From the NCBI RefSeq assembly GCF_000280905.1, contig NZ_ALAP01000032.1, positions 124,001 through 188,000 of the forward strand: a stretch of 64,000 nt of DNA. The letters run 5' to 3'. A model generated the notes under the pieces. That model worked only from the letters and a program-made list of their open reading frames with translations, made no database searches and had not been told where the DNA came from. Positions 42,574 through 53,129 of the stretch are shown here, one piece after another (position 1 is the first letter of the stretch; each line of letters starts with the position of its first letter). The translations under genes were made by a program, and so were the position numbers. Source of the DNA: Streptomyces sp. AA1529. GTDB taxonomy: Bacteria; Actinomycetota; Actinomycetes; Streptomycetales; Streptomycetaceae.

Positions 42574-44499
42574 ATGACCGTCTCCGAGCGTGCAGCACGC
42601 GAAGTCGCCGAGGCTGCCCGGGAGAAGGACTGGCGCAAGCCCAGCTTCGCCAAGGAGCTGTTCCTCGGCCGCTTCCGCCTCGACCTCATCCACCCGCACC
42701 CGGAACCGGCGGCCGAGGACGCCGCACGGGGCGAGGAATTCCTGGCCCGGCTGCGCGAGTTCGCCACCACCGGAATCGACGGGGCGCTGATCGAGCGGGA
42801 GTCCCGGATCCCGGACGAGGTGCTCGGCGGCCTCAAGGAACTCGGCGCGCTCGGCATGAAGATCGGCACCGAGTACGGCGGCCTCGGGCTCACCCAGGTG
42901 TACTACAACAAGGCGCTCGCGCTGGTCAGCTCCGCCAGTCCCGCGGTCGGGGCCCTGCTCTCGGCACACCAGTCCATCGGTGTGCCGCAGCCGGTCAAGC
43001 TGTTCGGCAGCCGGCAGCAGAAGGACGCCTACCTGCCGCGCTGCGCGCGCACCGACATCTCCGCCTTCCTGCTGACCGAGCCCGACGTGGGCTCCGATCC
43101 GGCCCGGCTGGCGACGACGGCCGTGCCGGACGGCGACGACTACGTCCTCGACGGTGTGAAGCTGTGGACGACCAACGGGGTGATCGCCGACCTGCTGGTG
43201 GTCATGGCACGGGTCCCCGAACCGGATCCCGACGACCCGCGGCGCGCCGAAGGGCACCGGGGCGGCATCTCGGCCTTCGTCGTCGAGGCCGGCTCGGAGG
43301 GCATCACCGTGGAGAACCGCAACGCCTTCATGGGGCTGCGCGGCATCGAGAACGGCGTGACCCGCTTCCACCGGGTGCGGGTTCCGGCCGCCGACCGGAT
43401 CGGTCCCGAGGGCGCCGGGCTCAGGATCGCGCTGACCACCCTGAACACGGGCCGGCTGTCGCTGCCGGCCACCTGTGCGGGCAGCGGGAAATGGTGTCTG
43501 AAAATCGCCCGCGAGTGGTCCCGGGAACGGGTCCAGTGGGGGAGGCCGGTCGCCGAGCACGAGGCCGTCGGCAGCAAGATCTCCTTCATCGCGGCGACCA
43601 CCTTCGCCCTCGAAGCGGTCCTGGACCTGTCCTCGCAGATGGCCGACGAGGACCGCAACGACATCCGGATCGAGGCCGCCCTCGCCAAGCTCTACGGCAG
43701 TGAGATGGCCTGGCGGATGGCGGACGAGCTGGTGCAGATCCGCGGCGGCCGGGGCTACGAGACCGCCGAGTCGCTGGCGGCCCGCGGCGAACGCGGCGTT
43801 CCGGCCGAGCAACTGCTGCGCGACCTGCGGATCAACCGGATCTTCGAGGGCTCGACCGAGGTCATGCACCTGCTGATCGCCCGGGAGGCCGTGGACGCGC
43901 ATCTGTCGGTGGCCGGGGACCTGATCGACCCGGACAAGACGCTCGCCGACAAGGGCAGGGCGGCGGTCGGCGCCGGCGCGTTCTACGCGAAATGGCTGCC
44001 CGGGCTGGTCGCCGGTCCCGGCCGGATGCCGGGCGCCTACGGTGAGTTCGCCGCCCTGGCGGGGCATCTGCGCTACGTCGAGCGCGCCGCCCGCAAGCTG
44101 GCCCGCGCCACCTTCTACGCCATGTCCAGGTGGCAGGGCCGGATGGAGACGAAACAGGGGTTCCTCGGCCGCGTCGTCGACATCGGCGCCGAACTGTTCG
44201 CGATGAGCGCCGCCTGCGTGCGGGCCGAGAAGCTGCGGCGCGACGGCACCGACGGGCAGGCCGCGCACCAACTGGCCGACGCCTTCTGCCGGCAGTCCCG
44301 CCTCCGGGTCGAGGAGCTCTTCGGACGCCTGTGGCACAACACCGATGACCTGGACGGCACGGTCGTCCGCCAGGTCCTGGCCGGGGCCTACAGCTGGCTG
44401 GAGGACGGCGTCGTCGACGCGTCCACCGAGGGCCCCTGGATCGCCGACGCCGCGCCCGGGCCCACGGAGAGGGAGAACGTGCACCGCCGCGTCCCGTGA
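42574..44499 (+). CDS. Acyl-CoA dehydrogenase (long, VLCAD/ACAD9-like)
   Basis: FAD enzyme of fatty-acid beta-oxidation, 641 residues. The N-terminal and central domains hold FLLTEPDVGSDPAR (FAD/substrate) and the Arg/Glu region RIFEGSTEVMHLL with the likely catalytic Glu. An extra C-terminal helical domain of about 180 residues makes it longer than short/medium-chain enzymes, as in very-long-chain members. The ATG at 42574 has GAGGTGAG upstream. It is in the same frame as the upstream kinase remnant, but a fusion is not expected. Confidence 0.93.
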   Translation: MTVSERAAREVAEAAREKDWRKPSFAKELFLGRFRLDLIHPHPEPAAEDAARGEEFLARLREFATTGIDGALIERESRIPDEVLGGLKELGALGMKIGTEYGGLGLTQVYYNKALALVSSASPAVGALLSAHQSIGVPQPVKLFGSRQQKDAYLPRCARTDISAFLLTEPDVGSDPARLATTAVPDGDDYVLDGVKLWTTNGVIADLLVVMARVPEPDPDDPRRAEGHRGGISAFVVEAGSEGITVENRNAFMGLRGIENGVTRFHRVRVPAADRIGPEGAGLRIALTTLNTGRLSLPATCAGSGKWCLKIAREWSRERVQWGRPVAEHEAVGSKISFIAATTFALEAVLDLSSQMADEDRNDIRIEAALAKLYGSEMAWRMADELVQIRGGRGYETAESLAARGERGVPAEQLLRDLRINRIFEGSTEVMHLLIAREAVDAHLSVAGDLIDPDKTLADKGRAAVGAGAFYAKWLPGLVAGPGRMPGAYGEFAALAGHLRYVERAARKLARATFYAMSRWQGRMETKQGFLGRVVDIGAELFAMSAACVRAEKLRRDGTDGQAAHQLADAFCRQSRLRVEELFGRLWHNTDDLDGTVVRQVLAGAYSWLEDGVVDASTEGPWIADAAPGPTERENVHRRVP

Positions 44500-44536
44500 C
44501 CGGTCGACTTCCGGCCACCCCGGGGCGTGGGGACGG

Positions 44537-44570
44537 CGGGGCCCGGGCGTCCCGGGGCGCCCGGGCCCCG
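44537..44570 (+). terminator. 13-bp stem-loop after the acyl-CoA dehydrogenase gene
   Basis: 44537-44549 pairs perfectly with 44558-44570 around an 8-nt loop. It separates this gene from dxr. Confidence 0.75.
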
Positions 44571-44654
44571 GCGCGCATACCGGATTCCCGCGCGCCCCCT
44601 GCTCCGCGCCGGTGCGCTGTCCGGTCCCGTCCGGAGAGCGGACACAATAGGGGC

Positions 44655-45944
44655 ATGACCGACTCCCTCGCTGACCCGCATCTGCGCCATCCCGGCACCG
44701 GGCCGTCCGGCAACGGCCCGGCGGCAGCGTCGCCGGCGGGCGCACCGCGCGACATCGTGATCCTCGGCTCGACGGGTTCGATCGGCACGCAGGCCGTCGA
44801 CGTCGTGCTGAAGAACCCCGGCCGGTTCCGGGTGACCGCCTTGGCGGCCTCGGGCGGCCGCGTGGACCTGCTCGCCGAGCAGGCGCGGCTGCTGCGGGTG
44901 GGCACGGTCGCCGTGGCCCGTACGGAGGCGGTGCCCGATCTGCGCGCGGCGCTGCGCGCGGCCTACGGCAGCAAGGAGCCGCTGCCCGAGGTGCTGGCCG
45001 GGCCGGACGCGGCGACGGAGCTGGCCGGCTCGCCGTGCCACACGGTGCTCAACGGCATCACCGGTTCCATCGGCCTGGCGCCCACCCTGGCGGCGCTGGA
45101 GGCCGGCCGGGTCCTGGCGCTGGCCAACAAGGAATCCCTCATCGTCGGCGGGCCGCTGGTCAAGGCGCTGGCGCGGCCGGGCCAGATCGTGCCCGTCGAC
45201 TCGGAGCACTCCGCGCTGTTCCAGGCGCTGCTCGGCGGTACCCGTGCCGAGGTGCGGAAGCTCCTGGTCACCGCCTCGGGCGGGCCGTTCCGGGGACGCA
45301 GCAGGTCCGAGCTGGCCGAGGTGACCCCGCGCGAGGCGATGGCGCACCCGACCTGGGAGATGGGCCCGGTCATCACCGTGAACTCGGCCACCCTGGTCAA
45401 CAAGGGCCTGGAGGTGATCGAGGCCCACCTGCTGTACGACATCCCGTTCGAGCGCATCCAGGTGGTGGTCCATCCGCAGTCCGCGGTCCACTCGATGGTG
45501 GAGTTCACGGACGGCTCCACTCTCGCCCAGTGCGGACCTCCCGACATGCGGCTGCCGATCGCACTCGGCCTCGGCTGGCCCGAGCGGGTCCCGGACGCCG
45601 GACCGGTCTTCTCCTGGACGGAGGCGATGTCCTGGGACTTCTACCCGCTGGACGAGGAGGCGTTCCCCGCCGTGCCGCTGGCGTGCCGGGTGGGTGCGCT
45701 GGGCGGAACGGCCCCCGCGGTGTTCAACGCCGCGAACGAGGAGTGCGTCGAGGCGTTTCTGGCCGGAAGGCTGCCGTTCACGGGCATCGTGGATACGGTG
45801 GCCGCTGTGGTCGAGGAGCACGGCACGCCGGGCGGAACCGGGCTGACCCTCTCCGATGTCCTCGCCGCAGAGAAGTGGGCGCGTGCCCGCGCCCGTGACC
45901 TGGCGGCACGTTCCGCCACAGCAACAGCGGAGGCCCGCGCATGA
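44655..45944 (+). CDS. dxr: 1-deoxy-D-xylulose-5-phosphate reductoisomerase
   Basis: Second step of the MEP isoprenoid pathway: rearranges and reduces DXP to MEP with NADPH. The 429 residues have an extra N-terminal stretch of about 30, then the NADPH motif [31 protein letters not shown] (metal ligands) and the flexible-loop [11 protein letters not shown]. The ATG at 44655 follows CACAATAGGGG and may be near-leaderless. It overlaps rseP by ATGA. Confidence 0.97.
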   Translation: MTDSLADPHLRHPGTGPSGNGPAAASPAGAPRDIVILGSTGSIGTQAVDVVLKNPGRFRVTALAASGGRVDLLAEQARLLRVGTVAVARTEAVPDLRAALRAAYGSKEPLPEVLAGPDAATELAGSPCHTVLNGITGSIGLAPTLAALEAGRVLALANKESLIVGGPLVKALARPGQIVPVDSEHSALFQALLGGTRAEVRKLLVTASGGPFRGRSRSELAEVTPREAMAHPTWEMGPVITVNSATLVNKGLEVIEAHLLYDIPFERIQVVVHPQSAVHSMVEFTDGSTLAQCGPPDMRLPIALGLGWPERVPDAGPVFSWTEAMSWDFYPLDEEAFPAVPLACRVGALGGTAPAVFNAANEECVEAFLAGRLPFTGIVDTVAAVVEEHGTPGGTGLTLSDVLAAEKWARARARDLAARSATATAEARA

Positions 45945-47245
45945 CGGCGCTCATGACCATCCTCGGCATAGTCGTCTTCGTCGTCGGCCTGCTGTTCTCC
46001 ATCGCCTGGCACGAGTTGGGCCACTTCTCCACGGCCAAGATGTTCGGTGTCCGGGTTCCGCAGTTCATGGTCGGCTTCGGCCCCACTCTGTGGTCCAAGC
46101 ACAAGGGCGAGACCGAGTACGGGATCAAGGCCGTGCCGCTCGGCGGCTACATCCGCATGATCGGCATGTTCCCACCGGGGGACGACGGGGCCGTGCGGCA
46201 GCGCTCCTCCTCGCCGTTCCGCGGCATGATCGAGGACGCCCGTTCGGCCGCGTACGAGGAGCTCAAGCCGGGGGACGAGCAGCGGATGCTCTACACCCGC
46301 AAGCCGTGGAAGCGCGTCGTCGTGATGTTCGCCGGGCCGTTCATGAACCTGGTGCTGGCCGTGGTGATCTTCCTGCTGGTGCTGATGACCTTCGGCGTCA
46401 ACACCCAGACCACCACCGTCTCCACGGTCTCGGAGTGCGTGATCCCGGCCTCGGCGCAGAGCGACAAGTGTCCCGGGGGCGCCAAGGACTCCCCGGCCAA
46501 GGCCGCCGGACTGCAGCCGGGTGACAAGATCGTCTCCTTCGACGGGAAGCGCGTCGAGGACTGGGGGGCACTCCAGCGGAGCATCCGCGACACCACCGGA
46601 CCCGCGACCCTGACCGTCGAGCGGGACGGCGCACGGCGGACACTGCACGCCGACCTGATCGAGAACAAGGTCGCCAAGTCCGACGGCCACGGCAGCTATG
46701 TGCCCGACGAGTACGTCTCCGCCGGGTTCCTCGGCTTCACCCCGGCCAGCGGGATCGTGCAGCAGTCGTTCCCGCAGGCCGTGGACCGGATGGGCGACAT
46801 GATGGCCAACGGCGTGGAAGCGCTGATCGCCCTGCCGGGCAAGGTGCCCGACCTGTGGAACGCGGCCTTCGACGGTGCCGAGCGCAAGCAGGACTCGCCG
46901 ATGGGCGTGGTGGGCGCGGCGCGGGTCGGCGGTGAGGTCTTCTCGCTCGACATCCCGCCGAGCCAGCGGGTGGCGACGATGCTCTTCCTGGTGGCCGGGT
47001 TCAATCTGAGCCTGTTCCTGTTCAACATGCTGCCGCTGCTGCCGCTGGACGGCGGACACATCGCGGGAGCGGTGTGGGAGTCGCTCCGGCGGAATCTGGC
47101 CAAGGTCTTCCGGCGGCCCGACCCCGGCCCCTTCGACGTCGCCAAGCTGATGCCCATCGCCTACGTGGTGGCCGGGATCTTCCTGTGCTTCACCCTTCTG
47201 GTGCTGGTGGCGGACGTGGTCAATCCGGTCAGACTCACCGGCTGA
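45941..47245 (+). CDS. rseP: Site-2 membrane metalloprotease (RIP)
   Basis: Intramembrane zinc protease of 434 residues that cleaves anti-sigma factors or signal remnants. The zinc site HELGH is at residues 24-28, the partner motif [12 protein letters not shown] is in the last membrane segment, and one PDZ domain lies between (about 175-260, [15 protein letters not shown]). Four or so membrane helices. It is coupled to dxr; dxr-rseP-ispG is the conserved actinobacterial order. Confidence 0.95.
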   Translation: MTALMTILGIVVFVVGLLFSIAWHELGHFSTAKMFGVRVPQFMVGFGPTLWSKHKGETEYGIKAVPLGGYIRMIGMFPPGDDGAVRQRSSSPFRGMIEDARSAAYEELKPGDEQRMLYTRKPWKRVVVMFAGPFMNLVLAVVIFLLVLMTFGVNTQTTTVSTVSECVIPASAQSDKCPGGAKDSPAKAAGLQPGDKIVSFDGKRVEDWGALQRSIRDTTGPATLTVERDGARRTLHADLIENKVAKSDGHGSYVPDEYVSAGFLGFTPASGIVQQSFPQAVDRMGDMMANGVEALIALPGKVPDLWNAAFDGAERKQDSPMGVVGAARVGGEVFSLDIPPSQRVATMLFLVAGFNLSLFLFNMLPLLPLDGGHIAGAVWESLRRNLAKVFRRPDPGPFDVAKLMPIAYVVAGIFLCFTLLVLVADVVNPVRLTG

Positions 47246-47267
47246 CCGGACCCCGGTCCGACACGCG

Positions 47268-47296
47268 GACGCCCATGCGATTCCTGCATGGGCGTC
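47268..47296 (+). terminator. 11-bp stem-loop after rseP
   Basis: GACGCCCATGC (47268-47278) is perfectly complementary to 47286-47296 with a 7-nt loop. A following -10-like TAATCT at 47349-47354 may restart transcription for ispG. Confidence 0.75.
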
Positions 47297-47412
47297 ATGG
47301 AATGCGGCATATTTCCCCGACGATGTGCCCGGTGCGACGGCAGTGCCGTAATCTCGGGGGCCGGAGCCCGCTGAACCCGGGACTTGAACGACACCGTTGG
47401 GGTTGCACGCTG

Positions 47413-48570
47413 ATGACAGCGATTTCGCTCGGAATGCCGGACGTCCCGGCCAAGCTCGCCGACCGCAGGGTGAGCCGGAAGATCCAGGTAGGACCGGTCG
47501 CGGTGGGTGGGGACGCGCCCGTGTCCGTGCAGTCCATGACCACGACCCGCACCGCGGACATCGGCCCGACGCTGCAGCAGATCGCGGAGCTGACGGCGTC
47601 CGGCTGCCAGATCGTCCGCGTGGCGTGCCCCACCCAGGACGACGCCGACGCGCTCGCCACGATCGCCCGCAAGTCGCAGATCCCGGTGATCGCCGACATC
47701 CACTTCCAGCCGAAGTACGTCTTCCAGGCCATCGACGCCGGCTGTGCGGCCGTCCGGGTGAACCCCGGCAACATCAAGCAGTTCGACGACAAGGTCAAGG
47801 AGATCGCCACCGCGGCCTCCGCCGCCGGCACCCCCATCCGGATCGGCGTCAACGCGGGCTCCCTGGACAAGCGGCAACTGGAGAAGTACGGCAAGGCCAC
47901 CCCCGAGGCGCTGGTCGAGTCCGCGCTGTGGGAGTGCTCGCTCTTCGAGGAGCACGGCTTCCGCGACATCAAGATCTCGGTCAAGCACAACGACCCCGTC
48001 GTGATGGTCAACGCCTACCGGCTGCTGGCCGAGCGCTGCGACTACCCGCTGCACCTCGGCGTCACCGAGGCCGGCCCCGCCTTCCAGGGCACCATCAAGT
48101 CGGCCGTCGCCTTCGGCGCCCTGCTCAGCGAGGGCATCGGCGACACGATCCGGGTCTCCCTCTCGGCGCCGCCCGCCGAGGAGGTCAAGGTCGGCATCCA
48201 GATCCTGGAGTCCCTCGGGCTGCGCCAGCGCGGCCTGGAGATCGTCTCCTGCCCCTCCTGCGGCCGCGCCCAGGTGGACGTCTACAAGCTCGCCGACGAG
48301 GTCACCGCGGGCCTGGAGGGCATGGACGTGCCGCTCCGCGTCGCCGTCATGGGCTGCGTCGTCAACGGTCCCGGTGAGGCCCGGGAGGCCGACCTCGGCG
48401 TCGCCTCCGGCAACGGCAAGGGGCAGATCTTCGTCAAGGGCGAGGTCATCAAGACCGTCCCCGAATCCAAGATCGTCGAGACGCTCATCGACGAGGCCAT
48501 GAAGATCGCCGAGCAGATGGAGAAGGACGGCGTCATCTCCGGCGAGCCCGTGGTCACCACGGCGGGCTGA
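47413..48570 (+). CDS. ispG: 4-hydroxy-3-methylbut-2-enyl-diphosphate synthase
   Basis: Iron-sulfur enzyme of the MEP pathway converting MEcPP to HMBPP. The 385 residues contain [19 protein letters not shown], the TIM-barrel part, and the [4Fe-4S] cysteines in SCPSCGR and [10 protein letters not shown]. The ATG at 47413 fits the family N-terminus. It is probably transcribed both from its own promoter and with dxr-rseP. Confidence 0.96.
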   Translation: MTAISLGMPDVPAKLADRRVSRKIQVGPVAVGGDAPVSVQSMTTTRTADIGPTLQQIAELTASGCQIVRVACPTQDDADALATIARKSQIPVIADIHFQPKYVFQAIDAGCAAVRVNPGNIKQFDDKVKEIATAASAAGTPIRIGVNAGSLDKRQLEKYGKATPEALVESALWECSLFEEHGFRDIKISVKHNDPVVMVNAYRLLAERCDYPLHLGVTEAGPAFQGTIKSAVAFGALLSEGIGDTIRVSLSAPPAEEVKVGIQILESLGLRQRGLEIVSCPSCGRAQVDVYKLADEVTAGLEGMDVPLRVAVMGCVVNGPGEAREADLGVASGNGKGQIFVKGEVIKTVPESKIVETLIDEAMKIAEQMEKDGVISGEPVVTTAG

Positions 48571-48618
48571 GCCCGGCCCCGGCGCTCCGCCGGCTCCGGA
48601 CCCTCCTGCGACGCCGCA

Positions 48619-48651
48619 GCCGCCGCGCGGCCGAGACGGTCGTGCGGCGGC
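48619..48651 (+). terminator. Stem-loop after ispG
   Basis: 48619-48626 pairs with 48644-48651; the 17-nt loop can form an inner helix. A -10-like TACAGT at 48671-48676 follows and may serve the acetyltransferase gene. Confidence 0.5.
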
Positions 48652-48729
48652 GCGCTGCTGGGCGCCCGGGTACAGTGCCAGCAGATCGTCCTTCACGCCC
48701 GCGGGCCGCACGGTGAGGCATCGAGACCG

Positions 48730-49575
48730 TTGTTGACCACCACCTCCACCAAGGTCGTCGAACCGGCCGAACTGCAGGAAGCGCTCGCCGTCCTGCGCCG
48801 GGAGCCGGTCAATAACGCGTTCGTCGCCGCCCGCGTGCAGACCGCCGGGCTCGACCCCTGGCGGCTGGGCGGCGAGATGTGGGGCTGGTACCGGGACGGC
48901 ACCCTGGAGGCCCTCTGCTACAACGGCGCCAACCTGGTCCCGCTGTGCGCCGGACCCGAGGCCGTCCGCGCGTTCGCCGAGCGGGCGCGCCGCCAGGGCC
49001 GCCGCTGCTCGTCCATCGTCGGCCCCGCCGGCCCGACCGCCGCGCTGTGGTCCTGGCTGGAGCCGCACTGGGGGCCGGCCCGCGAGGTGCGGGCCAACCA
49101 GCCGCTGCTGGTCACCGACCGGGTACCGTCCGGCACTCCGCCCGACCCGCTGGTGCGCCGCGTCGCCAAGGACGAGATGGACCTGGTGCTGCCCGCCTGC
49201 GTGGCCATGTTCACCGAGGAGGTCGGCGTCTCCCCGCTCGCCGGCGACGGCGGACTCGTCTACCAGGCGCGGGTCGCCGAGCTCGTCGGCACCGGACGTT
49301 CCTTCGCCCGCATCGAGGACGGCCGGGTCGTCTTCAAGGCGGAGATCGGCGCCGTCACCCCCTACGCCTGCCAGATCCAGGGCGTCTGGGTGGCACCGGA
49401 CCGGCGCGGCGAGGGCCTCTCGGAGACCGGCATGGCCGCCGTGGTCGAACACGCGCTGCGCGACGTCGCCCCGCTCGTGAGCCTGTACGTCAACGACTTC
49501 AACACGCCCGCCCGCGCCGCCTACCGCCGCGTCGGCTTCCGCGAGGTCGGCGCGTTCATGAGCGTCCTGTTCTGA
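48730..49575 (+). CDS. GNAT-family acetyltransferase, two-domain
   Basis: Protein of 281 residues. The C-terminal half is a GNAT acyltransferase fold (IQGVWVAPDRRGEGLSETGMAAVVEHAL for acetyl-CoA binding, YVNDFNTPARAAYRRVGF). The N-terminal half resembles a DUF4081-type degenerate GNAT. TTG at 48730 is chosen because the family begins immediately and GAGG lies upstream; the next TTG at 48733 cannot be excluded. Substrate unknown. Confidence 0.85.
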   Translation: MLTTTSTKVVEPAELQEALAVLRREPVNNAFVAARVQTAGLDPWRLGGEMWGWYRDGTLEALCYNGANLVPLCAGPEAVRAFAERARRQGRRCSSIVGPAGPTAALWSWLEPHWGPAREVRANQPLLVTDRVPSGTPPDPLVRRVAKDEMDLVLPACVAMFTEEVGVSPLAGDGGLVYQARVAELVGTGRSFARIEDGRVVFKAEIGAVTPYACQIQGVWVAPDRRGEGLSETGMAAVVEHALRDVAPLVSLYVNDFNTPARAAYRRVGFREVGAFMSVLF

Positions 49576-49647
49576 GCCCGCGCCCCGGTGGGGCCGCGCT
49601 GCGCGGCCTCTTCGCGCGGGACCTGCCGAGGAAGTAGCCTCCCGGCC

Positions 49648-50217
49648 ATGCCGCACACAGCCGGGAGATCGCTCCCGGACCCCCGGAGCGTGGTCACCGG
49701 CCCGCTCGACCTCGCCGTCCGCGTCGACGAGGCGCTGGCCGTCCAGGCCGTCGCCTTCGGACTGACCGACGACGAGATCGGCGTCCGCAGGCACATCGTG
49801 GTGCGGCACATGACCTCGCCGGGTGCGCGGGCGCTGGGCGCCGCCACCGAGGAAGGCCGGCTGGTCGGCTTCGTCTACGGCATGCCGAACGACCGCTCCC
49901 AGTGGTGGTCGACGGTGGTGGAGCCCTATCTGGCCCGGCACGGCTGCCAGGACTGGCTGGACGACACCTTCGTGATCACGGAGCTGCATGTGCACCCCGC
50001 CTTCCAGCACCGCGGGATCGGGCGCGAGCTGATCACCCGGCTCACCGACGCGGCCACCGAACCGCGGTCCCTGCTGTCGGCCCTCGACCTCGACAGCCCG
50101 GCCCGCGCCCTCTACCGCAACCTGGGATACCGCGACCTGGCCCGCCGGGTGCAGTTCCCCAGCGCTCCGCAGCCGTACGCGGTGATGGGCGCGTGGCTGC
50201 CGCTGGCGCGGGACTGA
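49648..50217 (+). CDS. GNAT-family acetyltransferase
   Basis: A 189-residue GNAT protein. The acetyl-CoA pyrophosphate loop is ELHVHPAFQHRGIGRELI, and LDSPARALYRNLGYRDL forms the C-terminal part. A -10-like TAGCCT lies a dozen bases before the ATG, so the transcript may be nearly leaderless. The product precedes proS but has its own promoter region; substrate unknown. Confidence 0.85.
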   Translation: MPHTAGRSLPDPRSVVTGPLDLAVRVDEALAVQAVAFGLTDDEIGVRRHIVVRHMTSPGARALGAATEEGRLVGFVYGMPNDRSQWWSTVVEPYLARHGCQDWLDDTFVITELHVHPAFQHRGIGRELITRLTDAATEPRSLLSALDLDSPARALYRNLGYRDLARRVQFPSAPQPYAVMGAWLPLARD

Positions 50218-50267
50218 GCGCGGCCGCCGGACCGGCATCTCGTTTCCGTGCTGCCGGTCCGGGCCGA

Positions 50268-50273
50268 TAGGCT
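50268..50273 (+). promoter_or_regulatory. Candidate -10 element for proS
   Basis: TAGGCT, with TTCCGT at 50244-50249 as a weak -35 (18-bp spacing), lies about 55 bases before the proS start. Confidence 0.35.
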
Positions 50274-50328
50274 CCGCACCGACGTGTTCCGTCACTCATC
50301 GCGAGTACAGCCCCGAGCAGGAGTCCCC

Positions 50329-52038
50329 ATGGCAGCCCGTGTCCAGCGTTTGTCCAGGTCGATGCTGAAGACGCTGCGTGACGACCCGGCCGACGCGGAG
50401 ACACTCAGCCACAAGCTGCTGGTCCGCGCCGGGTTCGTACGCCGCACCGCAGCCGGGATCTGGACGTGGCTCCCGCTGGGCAAGCAGGTGCTGGAGAACG
50501 TCACCCGCGTCGTCCGCGAGGAGATGGACGCCATCGGCGGCCAGGAGGTGCTGCTCCCGGCGCTGCTGCCCAAGGAGCCCTACGAGGTCTCCGGCCGCTA
50601 CGAGGAGTACGGCGACCTGCTCTTCCGCCTCAAGGACCGGAAGGGGGGCGACTATCTGCTCGGCCCCACGCACGAGGAGATCTTCACCCAGGTCGTCAAG
50701 GACCAGTGCACCTCGTACAAGGACCTGCCGGTCACGGTCTACCAGATCCAGACCAAATACCGTGACGAGGCCCGCCCCCGCTCGGGCATCCTGCGCGGGC
50801 GCGAGTTCACCATGAAGGACTCCTACTCCTTCGACGTCTCCGACGAGGGCCTGGCCGAGTCCTACGCCGCGCACCGCGTCGCCTACCGGCGCATCTTCGA
50901 GCGCCTGGGCCTGGACTACCGCATCGTCTCGGCGGTCTCCGGGGCCATGGGCGGCTCCGCCTCGGAGGAGTTCCTGGCGCCCGCCGCGGCTGGCGAGGAC
51001 ACCTTCGTGCAGTGCCCGCAGTGCGGCTACGCGGCCAACACCGAGGCCGTCTCCGTCACGCTCCAGCCCGCCACGACCGAGGGCCACGACCCGGTCGAGA
51101 AGCTGGACACCCCCGACACGCCCACCATCGAGACGCTCGCCGGGCACCTGGGCGTGCCCGCCTCGGCGACGCTGAAGAACCTGCTGGTCAAGGTGGACGG
51201 CGAGATCACCGCGGTCGGCGTCCCCGGCGACCGCGAGGTGGACCTGGGCAAGCTCGGCGAGCAGCTCGCGCCCGCCACCGTCGAGCTGGTCACCGCGGAG
51301 GACTTCGAGGGCCGCCAGGACCTGGTCCGCGGCTACGTGGGACCGCAGGGCGGCATGGCAGGCAAGGCGTTCCGCTACCTCGCCGACCCGCGGATCGCGC
51401 CCGGCACCGCCTGGATCACGGGTGCCAACGAGGAGGGCAAGCACGCCCGCAACGTGGTCTGCGGACGGGACTTCGAGGTCGACCAGTACCTCGACGTCGT
51501 CGTCGTCGAGCCGGGCGACCCCTGCCCGAACTGCGGAGCCGGCATCGAGCTGGACCGCGCCATCGAGATCGGCCACATCTTCCAGCTCGGCCGCAAGTAC
51601 GCCGACGCGTTCGAGCTCGACGTACTCGGCCAGGACGGCAAGCCGGTCCGGGTGACGATGGGCTCCTACGGCATCGGCGTCTCGCGCGCCGTGGCCGCGC
51701 TGGCCGAGCAGCACGCCGACGAGCACGGCCTGTACTGGCCGCGCGAGGTGGCGCCCGCCGATGTGCATGTGGTCGCGGCGGGCAAGGCCCAGCAGACCGA
51801 GGCCGCGCTGGAGATCGCCGACCGGCTCGGCGCGGCGGGCGTGCGGGTGCTGGTGGACGACCGCACGAGCGTCTCCCCGGGGGTGAAGTTCACCGACGCG
51901 GAGCTGATCGGGGTGCCGACCATCCTGATCGCCGGGCGGGGCATCAAGGACGGCCGTGTCGAGCTCAAGGACCGGCGCACCGGCGAGCGCGAGGAGCTCC
52001 CCGTCGAGGAGGCTCTCGCGCGGCTCACCCGGGGCTGA
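50329..52038 (+). CDS. proS: Prolyl-tRNA synthetase (bacterial type)
   Basis: Class II aminoacyl-tRNA synthetase of 569 residues. Motif 2 ([21 protein letters not shown]), motif 3 ([14 protein letters not shown]) and the anticodon-binding C-terminal domain are present. A YbaK/INS editing domain lies between motifs 2 and 3 (about 225-385), which clears Ala-tRNAPro. The ATG at 50329 has AGGAG 6 bases upstream. No T-box leader is seen. Confidence 0.97.
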   Translation: MAARVQRLSRSMLKTLRDDPADAETLSHKLLVRAGFVRRTAAGIWTWLPLGKQVLENVTRVVREEMDAIGGQEVLLPALLPKEPYEVSGRYEEYGDLLFRLKDRKGGDYLLGPTHEEIFTQVVKDQCTSYKDLPVTVYQIQTKYRDEARPRSGILRGREFTMKDSYSFDVSDEGLAESYAAHRVAYRRIFERLGLDYRIVSAVSGAMGGSASEEFLAPAAAGEDTFVQCPQCGYAANTEAVSVTLQPATTEGHDPVEKLDTPDTPTIETLAGHLGVPASATLKNLLVKVDGEITAVGVPGDREVDLGKLGEQLAPATVELVTAEDFEGRQDLVRGYVGPQGGMAGKAFRYLADPRIAPGTAWITGANEEGKHARNVVCGRDFEVDQYLDVVVVEPGDPCPNCGAGIELDRAIEIGHIFQLGRKYADAFELDVLGQDGKPVRVTMGSYGIGVSRAVAALAEQHADEHGLYWPREVAPADVHVVAAGKAQQTEAALEIADRLGAAGVRVLVDDRTSVSPGVKFTDAELIGVPTILIAGRGIKDGRVELKDRRTGEREELPVEEALARLTRG

Positions 52039-52064
52039 CCTCGCTCCTCCGGCACTGACCGGTT

Positions 52065-52097
52065 CCGGCCCGGTGCGGGATCCCCGCACCGGGCCGG
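52065..52097. terminator. 15-bp stem-loop between convergent genes
   Basis: 52065-52079 pairs perfectly with 52083-52097 with a 3-nt loop. It serves proS and the convergent APH-like gene. Confidence 0.85.
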
Positions 52098-52102
52098 CCG
52101 CG

Positions 52103-53056
52103 TCACAGCCAGGCCGCGAACTCCAGCAGCATCTCCGCGTCCGCGGTGCCGCCGCCCGCGTACTGCCGGCACGCGGACTCGACCGCGCGGTAGAGCGTCC
52201 AGTGCCGCACCCGTTCGCGCGGGACGTCCAGCGAGTCGGCGAGCTTGTTGACCCGGCGCCGGGTGGCGGCCGGGGCCCCGCTGGAGGCCATCAGGTCGTG
52301 CAGCCGGTCCCGCACCAGCCGCGCCAGGTCGTAGGCCGGCTCCCCGACCAGGGGATCGGGTCCCACCGTCAGCCAGTGCGCCCGCTCGCCCGAACCGGCG
52401 GAGGCCAGCACGGCGCCCTGGCGGAAGTCCCCGTGCAGCATCACCTGCTCGCCCTCGGCGGGTTCGGCCAGCATCGCCGCGCGCGCCTCCAGCGCGGCGG
52501 CCACCAGCGGTTCCGCGTCCGGGGGCACCCAGGAGCGCATCTGCGCCGCCTCCAGCGCGGTGTGCTCGGCGACCGTCTCCAGGCCGTGCCCAGCGGCCGG
52601 CGGCACCCACAGCCGCCGCACCACCGAGACGGCCTCCAGCGTCGCCTTGGCCTCCGCCAGCGACCGCAGCGACACCTCGCAGCGCAGTCGCTCCAGCAGC
52701 AGGACGCCCTCCTCGGGCGCGGCCCGCAGCACCCGTACGGCACCGAGCCCGTGCCACGCGGTCAGCGCCGCGTACTCGCGCGCGGTCCGCACCGGCGCCG
52801 GCGCACCGTCCGGCGCCGGCAGCTTGAGGGCCGCCGGGGTGCCGTCGGCCTGCCGCACCAGCACCACCACGCTGCTGCGCCCGCCCGGAGTCACCACCCG
52901 TTCGGCCTCCAGCTCCCACTCCCGGAGCCACCGCTCCAGCAGCGCGGGCAGCTCCCGCAGCCAGTTCTGCGCCGCGGCAGCCGCCGGCGCGCCCTGTTGG
53001 GCGGCCAGCGCGCGCGACAGCCGCTGCGGGGGTTCGAGGGGCAGCACGGAAGCCAT
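52103..53056 (-). CDS. APH(6)-like phosphotransferase, probable pseudokinase
   Basis: Protein of 317 residues with the fold of streptomycin/aminoglycoside-6-phosphotransferases (AALKLP with Lys78, MLHGD, LVGEPAYDLARLVRDR). Key catalytic positions have changed. HGDxHxGN reads HGDFRQGAVL, so the metal-binding Asn is Ala205. The IDPKP metal Asp is Gly222 (VGPDPLVGEP). The catalytic Asp200 is kept. It may bind nucleotide or an aminoglycoside without transferring phosphate. The ATG at 53056 fits the family start; an upstream in-frame ATG at 53089 is possible. A resistance role should not be assumed. Confidence 0.75.
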   Translation of the reverse strand: MASVLPLEPPQRLSRALAAQQGAPAAAAAQNWLRELPALLERWLREWELEAERVVTPGGRSSVVVLVRQADGTPAALKLPAPDGAPAPVRTAREYAALTAWHGLGAVRVLRAAPEEGVLLLERLRCEVSLRSLAEAKATLEAVSVVRRLWVPPAAGHGLETVAEHTALEAAQMRSWVPPDAEPLVAAALEARAAMLAEPAEGEQVMLHGDFRQGAVLASAGSGERAHWLTVGPDPLVGEPAYDLARLVRDRLHDLMASSGAPAATRRRVNKLADSLDVPRERVRHWTLYRAVESACRQYAGGGTADAEMLLEFAAWL

Positions 53057-53129
53057 TCCGGACGGGCCTTTCGTCAGGACTCTCGGGAGCATTCTCGGGG
53101 AGCGCGCACGGGCCGCGTGCACGGCCGGA

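Noticed and set aside
41314-44499. A single open frame of about 1061 codons joining the kinase remnant to the acyl-CoA dehydrogenase
   Set aside because: The middle part is out-of-frame regulator sequence and Arg/Gly-rich nonsense; the dehydrogenase has its own well-placed ribosome binding site and ATG at 42574.
47161-50295. Very long leftward open frame antisense to ispG and the acetyltransferase genes
   Set aside because: Antisense to strongly conserved genes, with composition typical of high-GC shadow frames and no recognisable domain.
52103-53056. Aminoglycoside resistance gene
   Set aside because: Family resemblance only; two metal-binding residues are missing, so resistance activity is not supported.
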